A stretch of 64,000 bases of DNA from Nitrosomonas cryotolerans ATCC 49181 (GTDB taxonomy: Bacteria; Pseudomonadota; Gammaproteobacteria; Burkholderiales; Nitrosomonadaceae), in the NCBI RefSeq assembly GCF_900143275.1, contig NZ_FSRO01000001.1, positions 62,001-126,000 on the forward strand, in the 5' to 3' direction. This document shows, piece after piece, positions 37,705-48,238 of the stretch. The notes under the pieces are model-generated. The model did not search any database, was not told the DNA's origin, and saw only the letters and a list, made by a program, of their open reading frames with translations. Made by a program: the position numbers and the translations under genes. Positions within the stretch are counted from its first letter, which is position 1. Each line of letters opens with the position of its first letter.

Positions 37705-39420
37705 TCACGACGAACAGCTTAAATGAGACGACCCACCGACGCCAAACAATTCCAGTGGCTTCAGCCTATAGTATTTCTCTTCCACGTCCTTCGATTGCTC
37801 GGCGTATGGCTGCGTCATGACCTTCTGCAGTTCTTGAATTAAAGAGTAGTCCCCCGTATCCGCTTGCTGATACGCAGGCACCATGAACCATTCCCGCAAA
37901 CTGTATTTTGGGTTGACGAGTTTCATCTGACGAGAAAGCGCCTCACGGGAGCAAGGTTGAGTGAGTGACTTCCATTTTGTGAGCCACGTTGACCATCGTT
38001 TGTCCATCTCTTCCGAGTCTGCATGATACGTCGAGCTCTTGTAGAAGCTTTTTTTGAGTAAGCCAATATCGTCGGGCACCATCGAGAGCTCGCGGAAGAA
38101 CATGGTGTAATCAACAGACGTTTGCTCCATCAGTGTTATGAGTTCGTTGAACAACGTCGCGTGAAAAGCGCCAAGACCAAGTTTGGCAGCCCACATCTTC
38201 TCCATTTGTGCTTTCATCACCTTCGGGAAAGCACTTTGGATCTCGTCGAGTTGCGCCAGGCAGTCCTGATGCGCCATCAGCAACGGCCGCAATGCCGAAC
38301 AAAACATGTGGAAGTTGCGTTCTGCTGCCACGGGTTGGTTCAGGAACGAGTAATGATGTCCACCCCCCGTCCATGACTGGTAATGCCGATTGAACATATC
38401 GCAGAATCCGAATGGGCCGTAGTCGAGTGTGAAGCCGCCAGCCGCACAGTTGTCACTGTTGAAGTTACCTTGGCAGTAGCCGACGCGGATCCAGTTCGCC
38501 ACAAGTGAGGTGAGTCGGTTGAGGAATTCACGGGCAAGCAACACCACTTTTTCGGCGGTCGTTAGTTTCTGGTCGATGACGTCATCGTACTCACGATCGA
38601 TCAAATGCAACACAATATGCTCGAGCTCCTCCATCGCTCGTGGGTGTTCCATCTTACGGGCACGGCGACCGAAGAGCTCGAGTTGACCAACCCGGATGAA
38701 CGAAGGTGCCACGCGTGTCGAGATGGCAACCGCCTCCGATACAAGCATGTCCGGATCCTGCGAGCGTGAACCCTCCGAGTACCATGGCCGGCGGACCTTC
38801 TCCGTTTTTGAAACGTACAAACTCAAAGATCGAGACGTTGGCACCCCGAGCGCATGCATGTGCTCCTGTGCCAGAAACTCCCGGACACTTGACCGCAGAA
38901 CGGCCCGCCCGTCGGCACCACGGCAGTAGGGTGTCCGGCCACCACCTTTTAGCTGCATTTCCCAGCGCTGACCGTTGATGACGGCCTCAAGCACTGAAAT
39001 TGCACGCCCGTCGCCGTATCCGTTGCCGGTTTGGAACGGGCATTGCTGGTAATATTCGGTGCCAAAGATGGAAAGTGCATAGCCACACGCCCAACCGATC
39101 TTGCGCATCGGCTCCGGCACGTGCGCGATGTCGCCGGAAAACACGCGGACGAAGTCGGCCGATTTCGCCATGCTGTCTGCAAAGCCCAGTTCGCGAAAAA
39201 AGTTTTTACTGTGCGCCACGTACTTGGGGTCTTCAATTGGTGTGGGGTTGACGGGAACATAGTGGCCTGTAAAGACTTGCCGCGGCGTGTGGTCGCGTCC
39301 GTTTACTTTCGCGTCAGGGTCGCAGTTGAGAGAATCCATGAACGAATAATTCGCCAATTTTGCAAGATCATCAAGGGTCGCGATGATAGGGGATGTTTCC
39401 TGGATCAGTGGCTTTATCAT
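37705..39420 (-). CDS. selO: Protein adenylyltransferase SelO (YdiU/UPF0061)
   Basis: SelO is a pseudokinase-fold enzyme that transfers AMP to Ser/Thr/Tyr of client proteins. The 571-aa protein has the N-terminal motif [20 protein letters not shown], the Lys-containing [19 protein letters not shown] and [20 protein letters not shown], and the metal/catalytic region [19 protein letters not shown] with Asn and Asp. The usual HGVMNTDN is replaced by CQGNFNSDN, so it is a divergent branch. The C-terminus ends in CSS, matching the position of the redox Cys or selenocysteine of the family. It is more GC-rich than its neighbours and lies in an IS-bracketed block, so transfer is likely. Confidence 0.9.
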   Translation of the reverse strand: MIKPLIQETSPIIATLDDLAKLANYSFMDSLNCDPDAKVNGRDHTPRQVFTGHYVPVNPTPIEDPKYVAHSKNFFRELGFADSMAKSADFVRVFSGDIAHVPEPMRKIGWACGYALSIFGTEYYQQCPFQTGNGYGDGRAISVLEAVINGQRWEMQLKGGGRTPYCRGADGRAVLRSSVREFLAQEHMHALGVPTSRSLSLYVSKTEKVRRPWYSEGSRSQDPDMLVSEAVAISTRVAPSFIRVGQLELFGRRARKMEHPRAMEELEHIVLHLIDREYDDVIDQKLTTAEKVVLLAREFLNRLTSLVANWIRVGYCQGNFNSDNCAAGGFTLDYGPFGFCDMFNRHYQSWTGGGHHYSFLNQPVAAERNFHMFCSALRPLLMAHQDCLAQLDEIQSAFPKVMKAQMEKMWAAKLGLGAFHATLFNELITLMEQTSVDYTMFFRELSMVPDDIGLLKKSFYKSSTYHADSEEMDKRWSTWLTKWKSLTQPCSREALSRQMKLVNPKYSLREWFMVPAYQQADTGDYSLIQELQKVMTQPYAEQSKDVEEKYYRLKPLELFGVGGSSHLSCSS

Positions 39421-39809
39421 AGGGACTCCTCATGCGTGGACCAGGGGGATATGTACCGGGGAACTATAGAAAGTGATGGCATCGCGCAAGTGAGTATTTT
39501 CTCAGAGGCGGAAGCGCCGGTAACTGCTTTCCCGGTTACTTTGCCGTGAAAATCAATTGATAGGGATACTGCTAACGTTATGAAGAAAAACAAATGTTCT
39601 GAAGTATATAAAATCGAGGCTAAGCCTAAAGCAGCTAAAGTGATCATTCCAGCAAAGGCAAGAAAACGGCCAGCCCCTGCATAGCAAGCCGTACGCACGC
39701 CATAATATTTGCCATTGGCCAAAGCCATCAAGTTATTTGGGCCGGGCGACAAATTTAACACAAAATAAGCTGGGATAAATAACAAAATCTGTAAAAAAGT
39801 CACAAACAC
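39417..39809 (-). pseudogene. LysE/RhtB-type exporter, truncated
   Basis: The first 80 or so residues match LysE-family exporters (LFIPAYFVLNLSPGPNNLMA, then RFLAFAGMITLAALG). The frame then loses the pattern (DFHGKVTGKAVTG onward) and ends in the selO start, giving 130 instead of about 205 residues. The C-terminal half was lost in a deletion that placed the stub directly upstream of selO, overlapping by 4 bases. Probably inactive, though its promoter may now drive selO. Confidence 0.75.
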
Positions 39810-40052
39810 AACACCTTAAAAACAAGCTCAAGGCTCAATAAAAAAGGCATGGAGCTCACCAGGTAAATCCTATGCCTTTAAAATTAATATGGCACAAGGC
39901 AACAAATCTCTTTGCGTTTGACCAATGTTACAGCGTTGCCAGAGGGAATGCGAAACCTTGCTTAGCAGTCATGCAACCTATTAACTAACACAAGCAGATA
40001 TTGGGCTTGCCCTTGACGTGAAAATTTTGCAGCTTACGGGAGAACCTCTACC

Positions 40053-40655
40053 ATGCATAAACACAACTGTAACATTCTGCCGCTGGGCGTAAATGACATG
40101 ACAACAGCAGCTGCCATCTGTGCAGCAGCGATGAATGAAAACCCTTTGCATATCAAAGTATTCGGTGCTAATCCAGATTTACGTCAACGTCGACTCAGGC
40201 GTATGTTTCCCGCCCTGCTAACCTATGTAAAGCGTAAAGGTGAGCTGTATGGCGCTTTTATTGATGGCAACCTCATTGGTGTATTAGGCATGCTGCCACC
40301 CAACACTTGCCAACCAACACTTAGGGACTTGATACAGTTACTGCCAAGAATGATCAGTGCCAGCAGCCCCCTCGGCGGCTTACGCTTAGCCATCTGGTTA
40401 GGCACCTGGGCTCGTATTGATCCAAAACAACCCCATTGGCACTTAGGTCCTTTAGCGATCGCACCTCAATGGCAATACAAAGGCGTTGGCACACAAATGA
40501 TTGAGTTCACCATCAACCAATGTGCGGCAGAACACCTATATTTAGAAACCGACAAACAAAGCAATGTGGACCTCTATCAGCGCTTTGGCTTTAAGACCCT
40601 GGCCACACCCACTATTTTAGGCATTCCCAGCTGGGTGATGATTCGCTCAACCTAA
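40053..40655 (+). CDS. GNAT-family N-acetyltransferase
   Basis: The 200-aa protein has the GNAT acetyl-CoA site LGPLAIAPQWQYKGVGTQMI and the C-terminal strand YLETDKQSNVDLYQRFGFKT. Substrate is unknown. It lies between the truncated exporter and an IS3-end remnant, transcribed away from the exporter stub. ACGGGAGAACCTCTACC precedes the ATG. Confidence 0.85.
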   Translation: MHKHNCNILPLGVNDMTTAAAICAAAMNENPLHIKVFGANPDLRQRRLRRMFPALLTYVKRKGELYGAFIDGNLIGVLGMLPPNTCQPTLRDLIQLLPRMISASSPLGGLRLAIWLGTWARIDPKQPHWHLGPLAIAPQWQYKGVGTQMIEFTINQCAAEHLYLETDKQSNVDLYQRFGFKTLATPTILGIPSWVMIRST

Positions 40656-40673
40656 GCACGCACCCTAACTCAC

Positions 40674-40713
40674 TGAAGTGGCACCGCAAAACTGGACAAG
40701 TTGTTAAGCTCTG
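40674..40713 (+). mobile_element. Solo 40-bp IS3 left-end remnant (mirror copy)
   Basis: It matches 37664-37703 in inverted orientation with one mismatch. The outer tip faces left, toward the GNAT gene. Confidence 0.9.
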
Positions 40714-40793
40714 AGTAGTAAAAATAAAGCTAATTTAAAGGATACTAACAATTCCCAGGATTGGCCCCATATTGGCGCGATCCGCGTAATGCA

Positions 40794-41357
40794 CTATGCT
40801 AAGCCTTCGATTAATTCATCAACACTGACTACATTTGCATAGGCAAAATTAAGCGCTGCCATAATAACGGCGTGTACATGTTCAGCAGGCACTTTTACGC
40901 CATTAAATTCAAGGTCCAAGGTTGCGCATGCATCATGAGCAATAGCACAATTATAGCCAAAATCTTTTGCGGCACGCGTCACGGCATCAACACACATATG
41001 TGTCATTGCGCCTGCGATGACTACATTTTCAATACCTTGTTTATCTAATATGGCTTTTAAATTAGTGTCATGAAAGCTATTGATTTGATGTTTTAAAACG
41101 ACTGGTTCATCAGAACTAGCCGCTACTGATGTATGAATTGCTGCGCCTTCTGAGCCTGGTAAAAAGAACGGCGCATCATTGGTCGGAAATTCATGCCGCA
41201 CATGCACGATGGGTAAGCCTTTTGCACGGAACGCCGCCAATAATTTAGCGCCTTGATTGGCTGCTTCCTCAGTACCCGATAGAGCGTACTTTGCGCCATC
41301 GTAACTTGAGAAATAGTCGTTTTGAAAATCAATTAATAATAGTGCTGTTTTAGTCAT
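40794..41357 (-). CDS. Isochorismatase-family cysteine hydrolase
   Basis: ATG at 41357 has GAGGAAACAG upstream and gives a 187-aa protein starting MTKTALLLIDFQNDYFSSYD. The catalytic triad is visible: Asp in LLIDFQNDY, Lys in VVLKHQINSF and Cys in GAMTHMCVDAVTRA. Members hydrolyse isochorismate, nicotinamide or other amides. The substrate cannot be told. It lies inside a pair of inverted IS remnants. Confidence 0.88.
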   Translation of the reverse strand: MTKTALLLIDFQNDYFSSYDGAKYALSGTEEAANQGAKLLAAFRAKGLPIVHVRHEFPTNDAPFFLPGSEGAAIHTSVAASSDEPVVLKHQINSFHDTNLKAILDKQGIENVVIAGAMTHMCVDAVTRAAKDFGYNCAIAHDACATLDLEFNGVKVPAEHVHAVIMAALNFAYANVVSVDELIEGLA

Positions 41358-41530
41358 GATCTGTTTCCTCTTCGTTGATATCAATTTAATTAATCGCCAG
41401 GAAAAGGACCATTGTTGCATTGAGCGGCTAAATACACTAAAGTCAAAATCAGCATAGAACAGGCCAAAAATAACAAAAAACTACCAAAAGATAATTAAGT
41501 ACCTTAAATGGCCAAAATAAAATACATATA

Positions 41531-41659
41531 AGACCTCCGCATAACTGCGTAAATTTGCTGTGATAATGGAAGAAATATCCAAATGATATTTGTTATGCGT
41601 GTCATTTCGGAAAAAAGTGAAGCTTTTCCTCTGTTTAAAGGGAGTTGTGCAGTAGTCTT
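41531..41659 (+). repeat. MITE-like element related to family A
   Basis: A 129-bp stretch bounded by AAGACCTCCGCATAACTGCG and, inverted, AAGACTACTGCACAACT. The left 120 bp match the IS fragment at 37545-37660 in inverted orientation. It looks like an internally deleted form of that IS and links it to MITE family A. Confidence 0.75.
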
Positions 41660-41939
41660 CCTGAATTACTCGTTAAGTTGGGCAACATGCCAATTCCGGT
41701 GACACTTAATGCGTTGAAACTCTACTGGAAGTGTGATTTGGATTTCTGGTCCTTAAAAGACAAGGAAAATTAGACCACTATACGCATGTGACCAGGGATT
41801 TCTTGGTGGATACAAATTGAATTTAGCTGAATGTTAATGAAAATCTTTTGCAGTGAATGGCAACGAATACTCCGGAATTTACTTTAACTCTTTTACCTAA
41901 CTTATAATTATTAGCCGAAATTCATGCTTTGATAATGAT
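41660..41939. other. Intergenic stretch without a recognised gene
   Basis: Nothing convincing was seen apart from short frames. Confidence 0.4.
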
Positions 41940-42398
41940 CTAAGAGGCTGTTTGACTCAGCTTCATCATCAAACGATCCAATGCATTGGCAAACTCGCGC
42001 TGATCAGATTGACTAAACGCCGCGGGCCCGCCCGTTTCCACCCCTGCACTACGCAATTCTTCCATCATATCGCGCATCGATAATCGTTCATGTATGTTAT
42101 CTACACTGAAAAGCTCTCCTCGAGGACTGAGCACGAAGGCTTCTTTATCAACTAACTGTGCTGCCAGTGGAATATCGCCCGTAACCACCAAATCACCAAC
42201 ACTCGCGTGCAGTACAATGTAATCATCCGCCACATCAAAGCCACGGGGTACTTGAATCGCCCTAATCAAAAGCGAAGGTGGTGTATACAACACCTGATTC
42301 GCCACCAACGTTAAAGGCCGTTTCCAGCGTTGTGCTGCCCGAAATAAAACATTTTTAATCACTACTGGACATGCATCCGCATCGACCCAAATATGCAT
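41940..42398 (-). CDS. YaiI/YqxD family protein (UPF0178)
   Basis: ATG at 42398, with GGAGATAAG upstream, gives a 152-aa protein starting MHIWVDADACPVVIKNVLFR. It has the family core VDADACP, VADDYIVLHASVGDLVVTGD and LAAQLVDKEAFVLSPRGELF. It is a PIN/NYN-like fold protein with conserved Asp residues and unproven nuclease function. The length is normal. Confidence 0.9.
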   Translation of the reverse strand: MHIWVDADACPVVIKNVLFRAAQRWKRPLTLVANQVLYTPPSLLIRAIQVPRGFDVADDYIVLHASVGDLVVTGDIPLAAQLVDKEAFVLSPRGELFSVDNIHERLSMRDMMEELRSAGVETGGPAAFSQSDQREFANALDRLMMKLSQTAS

Positions 42399-42476
42399 CT
42401 TATCTCCTAAAACCCTTTGCTCTAGCATTGGCTAGAAAAAACTGCATTAAACTCGATATTATTAGGAGGATGTTTG

Positions 42477-42716
42477 TAGTGGTCAAGTCATTTCGGACAC
42501 TGCCATAGGTTCTTTTTCTGCCATTTTTTGTTTAAATATAACGGGTGAGATTGCCCAATATTGAATGCAGGTGTTCGGTGTTGTAGAAGGGGTAACGATG
42601 TATTCAGTGATGTCAATTTCTGCTTCGGTATATATAGTTGGTGTATCCCCGCTGCCAGACACGTTCCATCTTGAGATTCAGAAAGAATCGTTCCGCTACG
42701 GCATTGTTAAGACCTC
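42477..42716 (-). pseudogene. 3' remnant of a second IS3-family transposase
   Basis: On the minus strand the debris reads LNNAVAERFFLNLKMERVWQ RGYTN, then YNTEHLHSILGNLTRYI, matching the C-terminus of IS3-type OrfB (with the catalytic Glu in AVAERFF). A likely terminal repeat TGGTCAAGTCATTTCGGACA starts at 42480. Stops and frameshifts interrupt it. Confidence 0.65.
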
Positions 42717-43192
42717 TGCACAACTGACAGCCAGTATTCCAGATATGCCTATTAGAATCTTTTGAAATACATTCATTTTTTCCCTCCCCACAAATAATAT
42801 TATTTGGTGGTTTTGCTGCAAAAGAACAGGGCAACAGGAACTAATGCGTTGATATCTTTTAGTATGCGGTATAAGTATCGAATTGTCTTTCAATAAAACG
42901 GATTTTTACTGTCCACATTTTCGTACATTCAACGGTCCTTTTTTGAAGGGATGCATGAGTTTAAATCTACTGATCGTTGCGCATGCTGTCTGCATTGATT
43001 TGAAACCCCGTGTGAAGCTGCTCTCGTATTTGCAGTGCCATCGGATACAGCTCAGGATTATCTTGTCCTGATAATGACATCACCTGAGACCGATCATTGA
43101 TGGGCAGTTCTGAATGAAGCATATAATCGTGCTGCACCATTCTTCTTACTCTCCGCAACAGAGCCATTTGCTATATAGCGGGCTGCCATACG
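42717..43192. other. Debris between the IS3 remnant and the peptidase gene
   Basis: Several short frames with no recognised domain. GACCTCTGCACAACTG at 42711-42726 resembles the MITE-A terminus. Confidence 0.4.
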
Positions 43193-46100
43193 CTAACGCT
43201 CCACCAAAGTAACCTGGATGCTGATAACCTGTCCATCGCGGCGATATTTGAGCTGGATGCGGTGCCCGACTTCGAAGGTTTTCAGAAGCCTGGAGAAGGT
43301 GGCCAGATCTTTAATGGGCTGATCTGAAATTTGAAGCAGAATATCACCGGCTTGCAGCTTTGCTTGCTGGGCGGGGGAGCCTGGCAGAACATCACTGATG
43401 CGGACGCCCTCACCCTGATAGGCGAAATCCGGAACGGTGCCCAAGCTGATTTTTCGGGTAGATTGTGGCTGGGAAGTGGCATCGCCTGCTGATGCAGCGG
43501 AAGGGGTTAAGGTCGTATTCAGAGGCTCTATGCGATTTGATAGATATTCTGCGGATTCTTTAAGAATCGAGGCGACTTTGACAAGTCCGGCTGAATCAAT
43601 TTTATCGATGACGTCTCCGGGACGATGATAGTCCTCATGTGCACTTGCAAAAAACTGTACCGCCGGCACACCCGCGGCTATAAAGGCAGCCTGATCACTG
43701 GAACCAAAATCATCCTGTACTGGCTTGACATTAATCCCGGTTACAAAGCTGGCCCCGCGAAAGATATGGATAAATTCCTGCGCAGTCCCTGTGCCGAAAA
43801 TAGTGACCGGATTTTCTCCTAAACGTCCCACGGTATCGAGGTTCAGCACCGCGTTGATGCTTTCCACCGGGTATTTTCTGGCGGTATTAATATAGTGTCG
43901 GGCGCCTAATAAACCGCTTTCTTCACCGGTAAAAGCGATAAAAATAATACTGCGCTCGGGCCGCCATTTCTGGGCCGTCTGCCGTGCCAGTTCCAGTAAT
44001 ACGGCGATGCCACTGGCATTATCGTCAGCGCCATAATGGATTTTGCCCGCATTCCCTGCACGTACTTCCGGCCAGCCCGTGCCCAGATGATCATAATGCG
44101 CACTGATAATAAGGCTTTGCGGTTCTAGTTTTGGATTGGTGCCCGGTAAAATGCCGATGACGTTGCGCAGTGTAACCTCGCCTTTCGGTTTCTCCACGTT
44201 CTGCTGCCAAACCTGGTAATAATCGTTATCATCTCCTCCTGGCAGTAAACCGGCCTCCCGAAAATGTGTCGCAATATATTCTGCTGCCAGATCCAGCTCT
44301 TTGCTGCCCAGTTCTCGTCCTTTTAGTGTTTCGCTGGCTAGATAGGCAATATCGGCCATCATGCGTTGTTCAGAAAACAAGGGGAGAAGTTCAGCCAATG
44401 CCTGGCGTGGCGCGAGGGCATGATAGGAGGGGGAATCAATGACGACATTGTCTTTCTGGGTGACTAGCCTGGACAGGGGCGACTGTGAGATGGCCCACTG
44501 GCCTTTATTGATGTTATCGAGTTTGTCATTGTTAAATGCCAGATAGCTGTATTTGCGGTAATGCGGTAATTTATGGGTTAACTGCGCTATCGCTGCGGGG
44601 AGGTCTGATGCGACCCATAATAAGGTCTTATCGGGATCAGATGGCTGCCTGGCAGTTAGAACCAGAGAATGTTGATTTTGTGTGTAGTGCTGTTTATCCA
44701 GATGTAATCGATCTTGATGTCGTTTCACGCCGTGCTCTGATAAGGCATCTAGGACATTCGGGCTAAACTGATTATCCCACCCCATAATCCAGATGGTGCG
44801 ATTGGTGGGTAAAGTATCGAGCTGGTTATCCAGGATGATTTCCAGCTGGTTTGCCTGGGTTTTTTGCCAGTTTTCAGCCAGCGCGATATAGGCCTGCAGA
44901 ACGGATGCGTCTGCGCGAGCAGGTAATATGAGTAACGGTTTTTCAGCGCCGAATCCTTGTGATAGTGCGGACGGAATTTCCCGGCTATCCAGTCGGCGGA
45001 AAACATCAAACTGCGGATCAATATCGATCCGGATGGGTCGTGCCGGTAATTGCATCTCAACAATCTGCGTTTGCTGGTTCAATTGTATTGTGGATTGGTA
45101 GGGTTGTTCCTGTCCTGCCAGATATACTGCAATCGGTACCATCAGATCATAAGGTTGACCCGAATGTCTTTGCTGTATAACAGCTTTCAGTCGATATCCC
45201 TGTGCGGTATTTTCAGCCTCTGCCTGTTGTAGGATGAGATCGGGCGCGCCGCTACGATTGATCCATTGTTGAAACATGCTGGAGAAATTCCGCCCACTGG
45301 TTGTATTGAATGTTTCTTTTAAATCGTCAAAGCTAGCCTGATTAAATTTGAATTGAGTATAAAAATGCCGCAAAGCCCGAATAAAATCCTGATCACCTAA
45401 TGTTTGCCGCAGCATATGAAAAAACATCATGGTCTTGCCGTAACCGATGGCTTCTGTGCTGGGGCTGTGTCGGGAAGTAAATCGCGTAATGGGGAAATCT
45501 TTTTCCTTGGTGACAAAGTCGGTATATTTCTGCAGCACATCCCGGCGATATTCCGCGCCTTTACCCCGTTGCTCACTAATCAGATGATCGGCCAGATAAG
45601 CGGTTAATCCCTCTGCCCAATTACCTTTTTCGTAATCAACGAATACCCCGTTACCCCAGTAGTTATGCAAAATTTCATGGGGATAGGATGAATGCAGAAT
45701 AAAGGGCAAACGAATGACCTTGGAACCGAGCAGGGTGAAAGAAGGCATGCCATAGCCGGTTTCCCAGAAATTTTCGACCAGTGCGAATTTTTCATATGGA
45801 TAGGGTCCGAGGAGTTTGCTATACAAGGCAATATATTGTGCGGTGGCATCCAGATATTTTTGTGCTAAGGCCTGATCAGCGTTGCGTAAATAGACTAAGG
45901 CCGTGACTGCACCGGTGGACTGCGTATATCGTTCATATTGACCGGCGACCAGATAGATGTTGTCCTGGGGCTGTTTTTCCTCCCAGACGAGGGTTTTCAT
46001 TGAATCCTGCTGCTGCTCATCTACGAGTTTGCCCTGACTGACGACATCCCAGCTATTCGGTAAGCGGATATTCAGCCGGAACGAGACCATCGGCTGTTCA

Positions 46101-46594
46101 AACTGGGGATACCAGGCACTGGAATTGGCTAGAAAAACTCCCTGGCTAGAAATCACGCCGGGTGTATAACTGAAGCTGCGGGCATATTCCTGGCCGGGCC
46201 CCTGAACGGGATGATTAATTTGGCCACTAAAGTGCAGTGTGATGGATTCCTGTTCGGGGGATAAGGTCAGCAGGTAGTGTTTTAAAGGAACCGGGCTACC
46301 TGTAACGATAGAATGGGCAGCTGCGGTTGCCGGTTGGTGTGTAATTTCTCCCCCCTCAGTTTGATGAATAGTCAATCCCGCATGCAAACTGAATGAGAGT
46401 GTCGCCGGTGTCTTTTGTGTACTGCGATAATGCGCGGGAATGTGAATGCGATCTTTAACCTGAATGTGAGAGGAGGCCGGTGATAACGAAATTTCCATAT
46501 GATGCTGAAAAGGCTGGATATCCGCATGGGCGATCATGCTGTGTAATCCACAACTGACTATCAATATTAAGGCTAAGCGATATTTCATTAGCAT
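43193..46594 (-). CDS. Exported fused M1-like and M28 metallopeptidase with C-terminal PDZ domain
   Basis: The start at 46594 has AAGGA five bases upstream and gives a 1133-aa protein with a signal peptide ([20 protein letters not shown]). The N-terminal half is an M1 gluzincin: HEILHNYW at about 306 with the third ligand Glu in [14 protein letters not shown] second module around 750-1010 is an M28 aminopeptidase with [36 protein letters not shown] and [13 protein letters not shown], all zinc ligands present. The last 85 residues form a PDZ domain ([20 protein letters not shown]). Two complete peptidase sites on one chain suggest stepwise peptide trimming in the envelope. It stands alone. Confidence 0.85.
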   Translation of the reverse strand: MLMKYRLALILIVSCGLHSMIAHADIQPFQHHMEISLSPASSHIQVKDRIHIPAHYRSTQKTPATLSFSLHAGLTIHQTEGGEITHQPATAAAHSIVTGSPVPLKHYLLTLSPEQESITLHFSGQINHPVQGPGQEYARSFSYTPGVISSQGVFLANSSAWYPQFEQPMVSFRLNIRLPNSWDVVSQGKLVDEQQQDSMKTLVWEEKQPQDNIYLVAGQYERYTQSTGAVTALVYLRNADQALAQKYLDATAQYIALYSKLLGPYPYEKFALVENFWETGYGMPSFTLLGSKVIRLPFILHSSYPHEILHNYWGNGVFVDYEKGNWAEGLTAYLADHLISEQRGKGAEYRRDVLQKYTDFVTKEKDFPITRFTSRHSPSTEAIGYGKTMMFFHMLRQTLGDQDFIRALRHFYTQFKFNQASFDDLKETFNTTSGRNFSSMFQQWINRSGAPDLILQQAEAENTAQGYRLKAVIQQRHSGQPYDLMVPIAVYLAGQEQPYQSTIQLNQQTQIVEMQLPARPIRIDIDPQFDVFRRLDSREIPSALSQGFGAEKPLLILPARADASVLQAYIALAENWQKTQANQLEIILDNQLDTLPTNRTIWIMGWDNQFSPNVLDALSEHGVKRHQDRLHLDKQHYTQNQHSLVLTARQPSDPDKTLLWVASDLPAAIAQLTHKLPHYRKYSYLAFNNDKLDNINKGQWAISQSPLSRLVTQKDNVVIDSPSYHALAPRQALAELLPLFSEQRMMADIAYLASETLKGRELGSKELDLAAEYIATHFREAGLLPGGDDNDYYQVWQQNVEKPKGEVTLRNVIGILPGTNPKLEPQSLIISAHYDHLGTGWPEVRAGNAGKIHYGADDNASGIAVLLELARQTAQKWRPERSIIFIAFTGEESGLLGARHYINTARKYPVESINAVLNLDTVGRLGENPVTIFGTGTAQEFIHIFRGASFVTGINVKPVQDDFGSSDQAAFIAAGVPAVQFFASAHEDYHRPGDVIDKIDSAGLVKVASILKESAEYLSNRIEPLNTTLTPSAASAGDATSQPQSTRKISLGTVPDFAYQGEGVRISDVLPGSPAQQAKLQAGDILLQISDQPIKDLATFSRLLKTFEVGHRIQLKYRRDGQVISIQVTLVER

Positions 46595-46986
46595 GCACAT
46601 CCTTTTTAAATGCATTGTGATTGAATCGGTCTCGATATGATTAGTGTAACAAACATTGGTGCTTGATAGCGGTATGCGGCATAAGCATGCTCCCGGTGCC
46701 ATTTTAGCGCGAATGAATGCAAACGGGCTTTTTCAGGTATTTGAGATGCGGGTATGTTGCCTTTCATGGATTGATGAAGCAGGGATAACATAAAAAGTGT
46801 AAAGATCAGAACATGTCTGTTTGGATTATTTCTGAACTATTGTGCTGATACGTGCTTCAAATGATCCGAGAGTGGGTTTGTTTTTTAGGGTGGGTTAGGT
46901 GAATCCGCTGCGGATTCACTTTTGTATACATTTTTTTTGAAGCGATGTGTTAATGTTTTCTCTTTTTTGAGCAGGATGAGTAAAGA
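46595..46986. promoter_or_regulatory. Divergent intergenic region
   Basis: It separates the peptidase and the TolB-like gene and should hold both promoters. The half near 46890-46940 has a GGGTGGGTTAGGTGAATCCG / CGGATTCAC inverted repeat. No further features. Confidence 0.4.
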
Positions 46987-48096
46987 ATGAATGCTTTGAT
47001 AGGAATACCGGTTTTGACTAAATTTTCGATTCTTTTTTCGGGCTTGTTATGGTTATTTGCTTTTTCGTGGACGGCTGAATCGGGTACGCTGGATTTTATT
47101 ACAGAGGAATATCAGCTTTCCAGTGATGAAAAACGGGTAGGTGAGGCTTATTATCGTGCAGATCAGCGCTGGATGGTGTATCAGGCAGAAGTCTCTGAAG
47201 AGAACCCTTTTTATCAGATTTATTTGAAAAACCTGGCGAATGACAAGACGCAGCGCGTTTCTCCTGGAATCGGTAAAACGACTTGTTCATGGATTCATCC
47301 TTCTCAGGAAAAAGTGTTGTTCTCTTCCACTCATCTGGATCCCGATGCTAAAAACAAAATGAAAGCTGAAATCGAGAGAAGGAAATCAGGAGAGCGGAAA
47401 TCGTATGCCTGGGATTATGATGCGTACTATGACATTTTTGAAACGGATTATAGTGGCGATAAAATAAAGAATCTTACAGATACAATGGGATATGATGCGG
47501 AAGCTTCCTGGTCTCCCGATGGAAAATATATCGCTTTTGCATCGAATCGGAGAGCTTATACGGAAAAACTGTCAGCAGAGGAAAGTGCGCTCTTTGAGAA
47601 GGATCCATCTGCTTTAATTGACATCTATATCATGCATGCTGATGGTACCAATGTGAAAAGGCTGACACATACCAATGCTTATGATGGTGGTCCGTTTTTT
47701 AGTCCGGATGGAAAACGGATTGTGTGGCGACGCTTCTCTTCTGGTGGCAGAATAGCTGAAATTTATACCATGAACATTGATGGGTCGGATCAAAAACAAA
47801 TCACGCACCTGGGAGCAATGTCATGGGCGCCTTTTTACCATCCTTCCGGAAAATACATCATTTTTTCGACTAATATTCACGGACATCGAAATTTTGAGTT
47901 GTATATCGTTGATGTTGACGGGAAGCAGCCTCCCGTACAAGTAACAGATAAAGCAGGATTCGATGGCCTACCCGTTTTTACGCCGGATGGGGCATTTCTG
48001 ACCTGGACCAGCGACCGTACACCGGAAAAGAAGGGTCACCTCTTCCATGGACAATGGAATCATAAGAAAGCACTGGAAAGCCTTTCATTGAAGTAA
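46987..48096 (+). CDS. TolB-like (PD40) beta-propeller protein, exported
   Basis: The 369-aa protein has a signal-like N-terminus (FSILFSGLLWLFAFSWTAES) and at least five PD40/TolB-type blades with the hallmark SWSPDGKYIAFASNR, FFSPDGKRIVWRR, FYHPSGKYIIFSTN and VFTPDGAFLTWTSDR. It is not TolB itself, which has a N-terminal domain missing here. Likely a periplasmic binding or surveillance protein; function unknown. Confidence 0.85.
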   Translation: MNALIGIPVLTKFSILFSGLLWLFAFSWTAESGTLDFITEEYQLSSDEKRVGEAYYRADQRWMVYQAEVSEENPFYQIYLKNLANDKTQRVSPGIGKTTCSWIHPSQEKVLFSSTHLDPDAKNKMKAEIERRKSGERKSYAWDYDAYYDIFETDYSGDKIKNLTDTMGYDAEASWSPDGKYIAFASNRRAYTEKLSAEESALFEKDPSALIDIYIMHADGTNVKRLTHTNAYDGGPFFSPDGKRIVWRRFSSGGRIAEIYTMNIDGSDQKQITHLGAMSWAPFYHPSGKYIIFSTNIHGHRNFELYIVDVDGKQPPVQVTDKAGFDGLPVFTPDGAFLTWTSDRTPEKKGHLFHGQWNHKKALESLSLK

Positions 48097-48108
48097 ACGC
48101 GTTTGACA

Positions 48109-48149
48109 CTGGAAGTACGGCTGTTATCTTGTCTTACAGCCACTTCCAG
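48109..48149 (+). terminator. Strong hairpin after the TolB-like gene
   Basis: CTGGAAGTACGGCTGT pairs with ACAGCCACTTCCAG across 11 bases, with one bulge. There is no T run. It lies 12 bases after the stop. Confidence 0.6.
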
Positions 48150-48238
48150 GTATTCGATGAGCGCAATCTGTATCCGTTAACCAGTTTGTGAGATTGACAT
48201 CCTCCCCTTCCTAAACGAAGGGGATTCCTAGCGACTTA

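Noticed and set aside
39031..39549. 172-codon plus-strand frame across the selO start
   Set aside because: It is antisense to selO and the LysE stub and has no domain pattern.
26060..42865. Similarity between about 26067-26115 and 42815-42865
   Set aside because: The roughly 45-base resemblance (GCTGCAAAA ... CAGGGCA) is imperfect, short and not supported by a shared frame; it could be chance or old debris.
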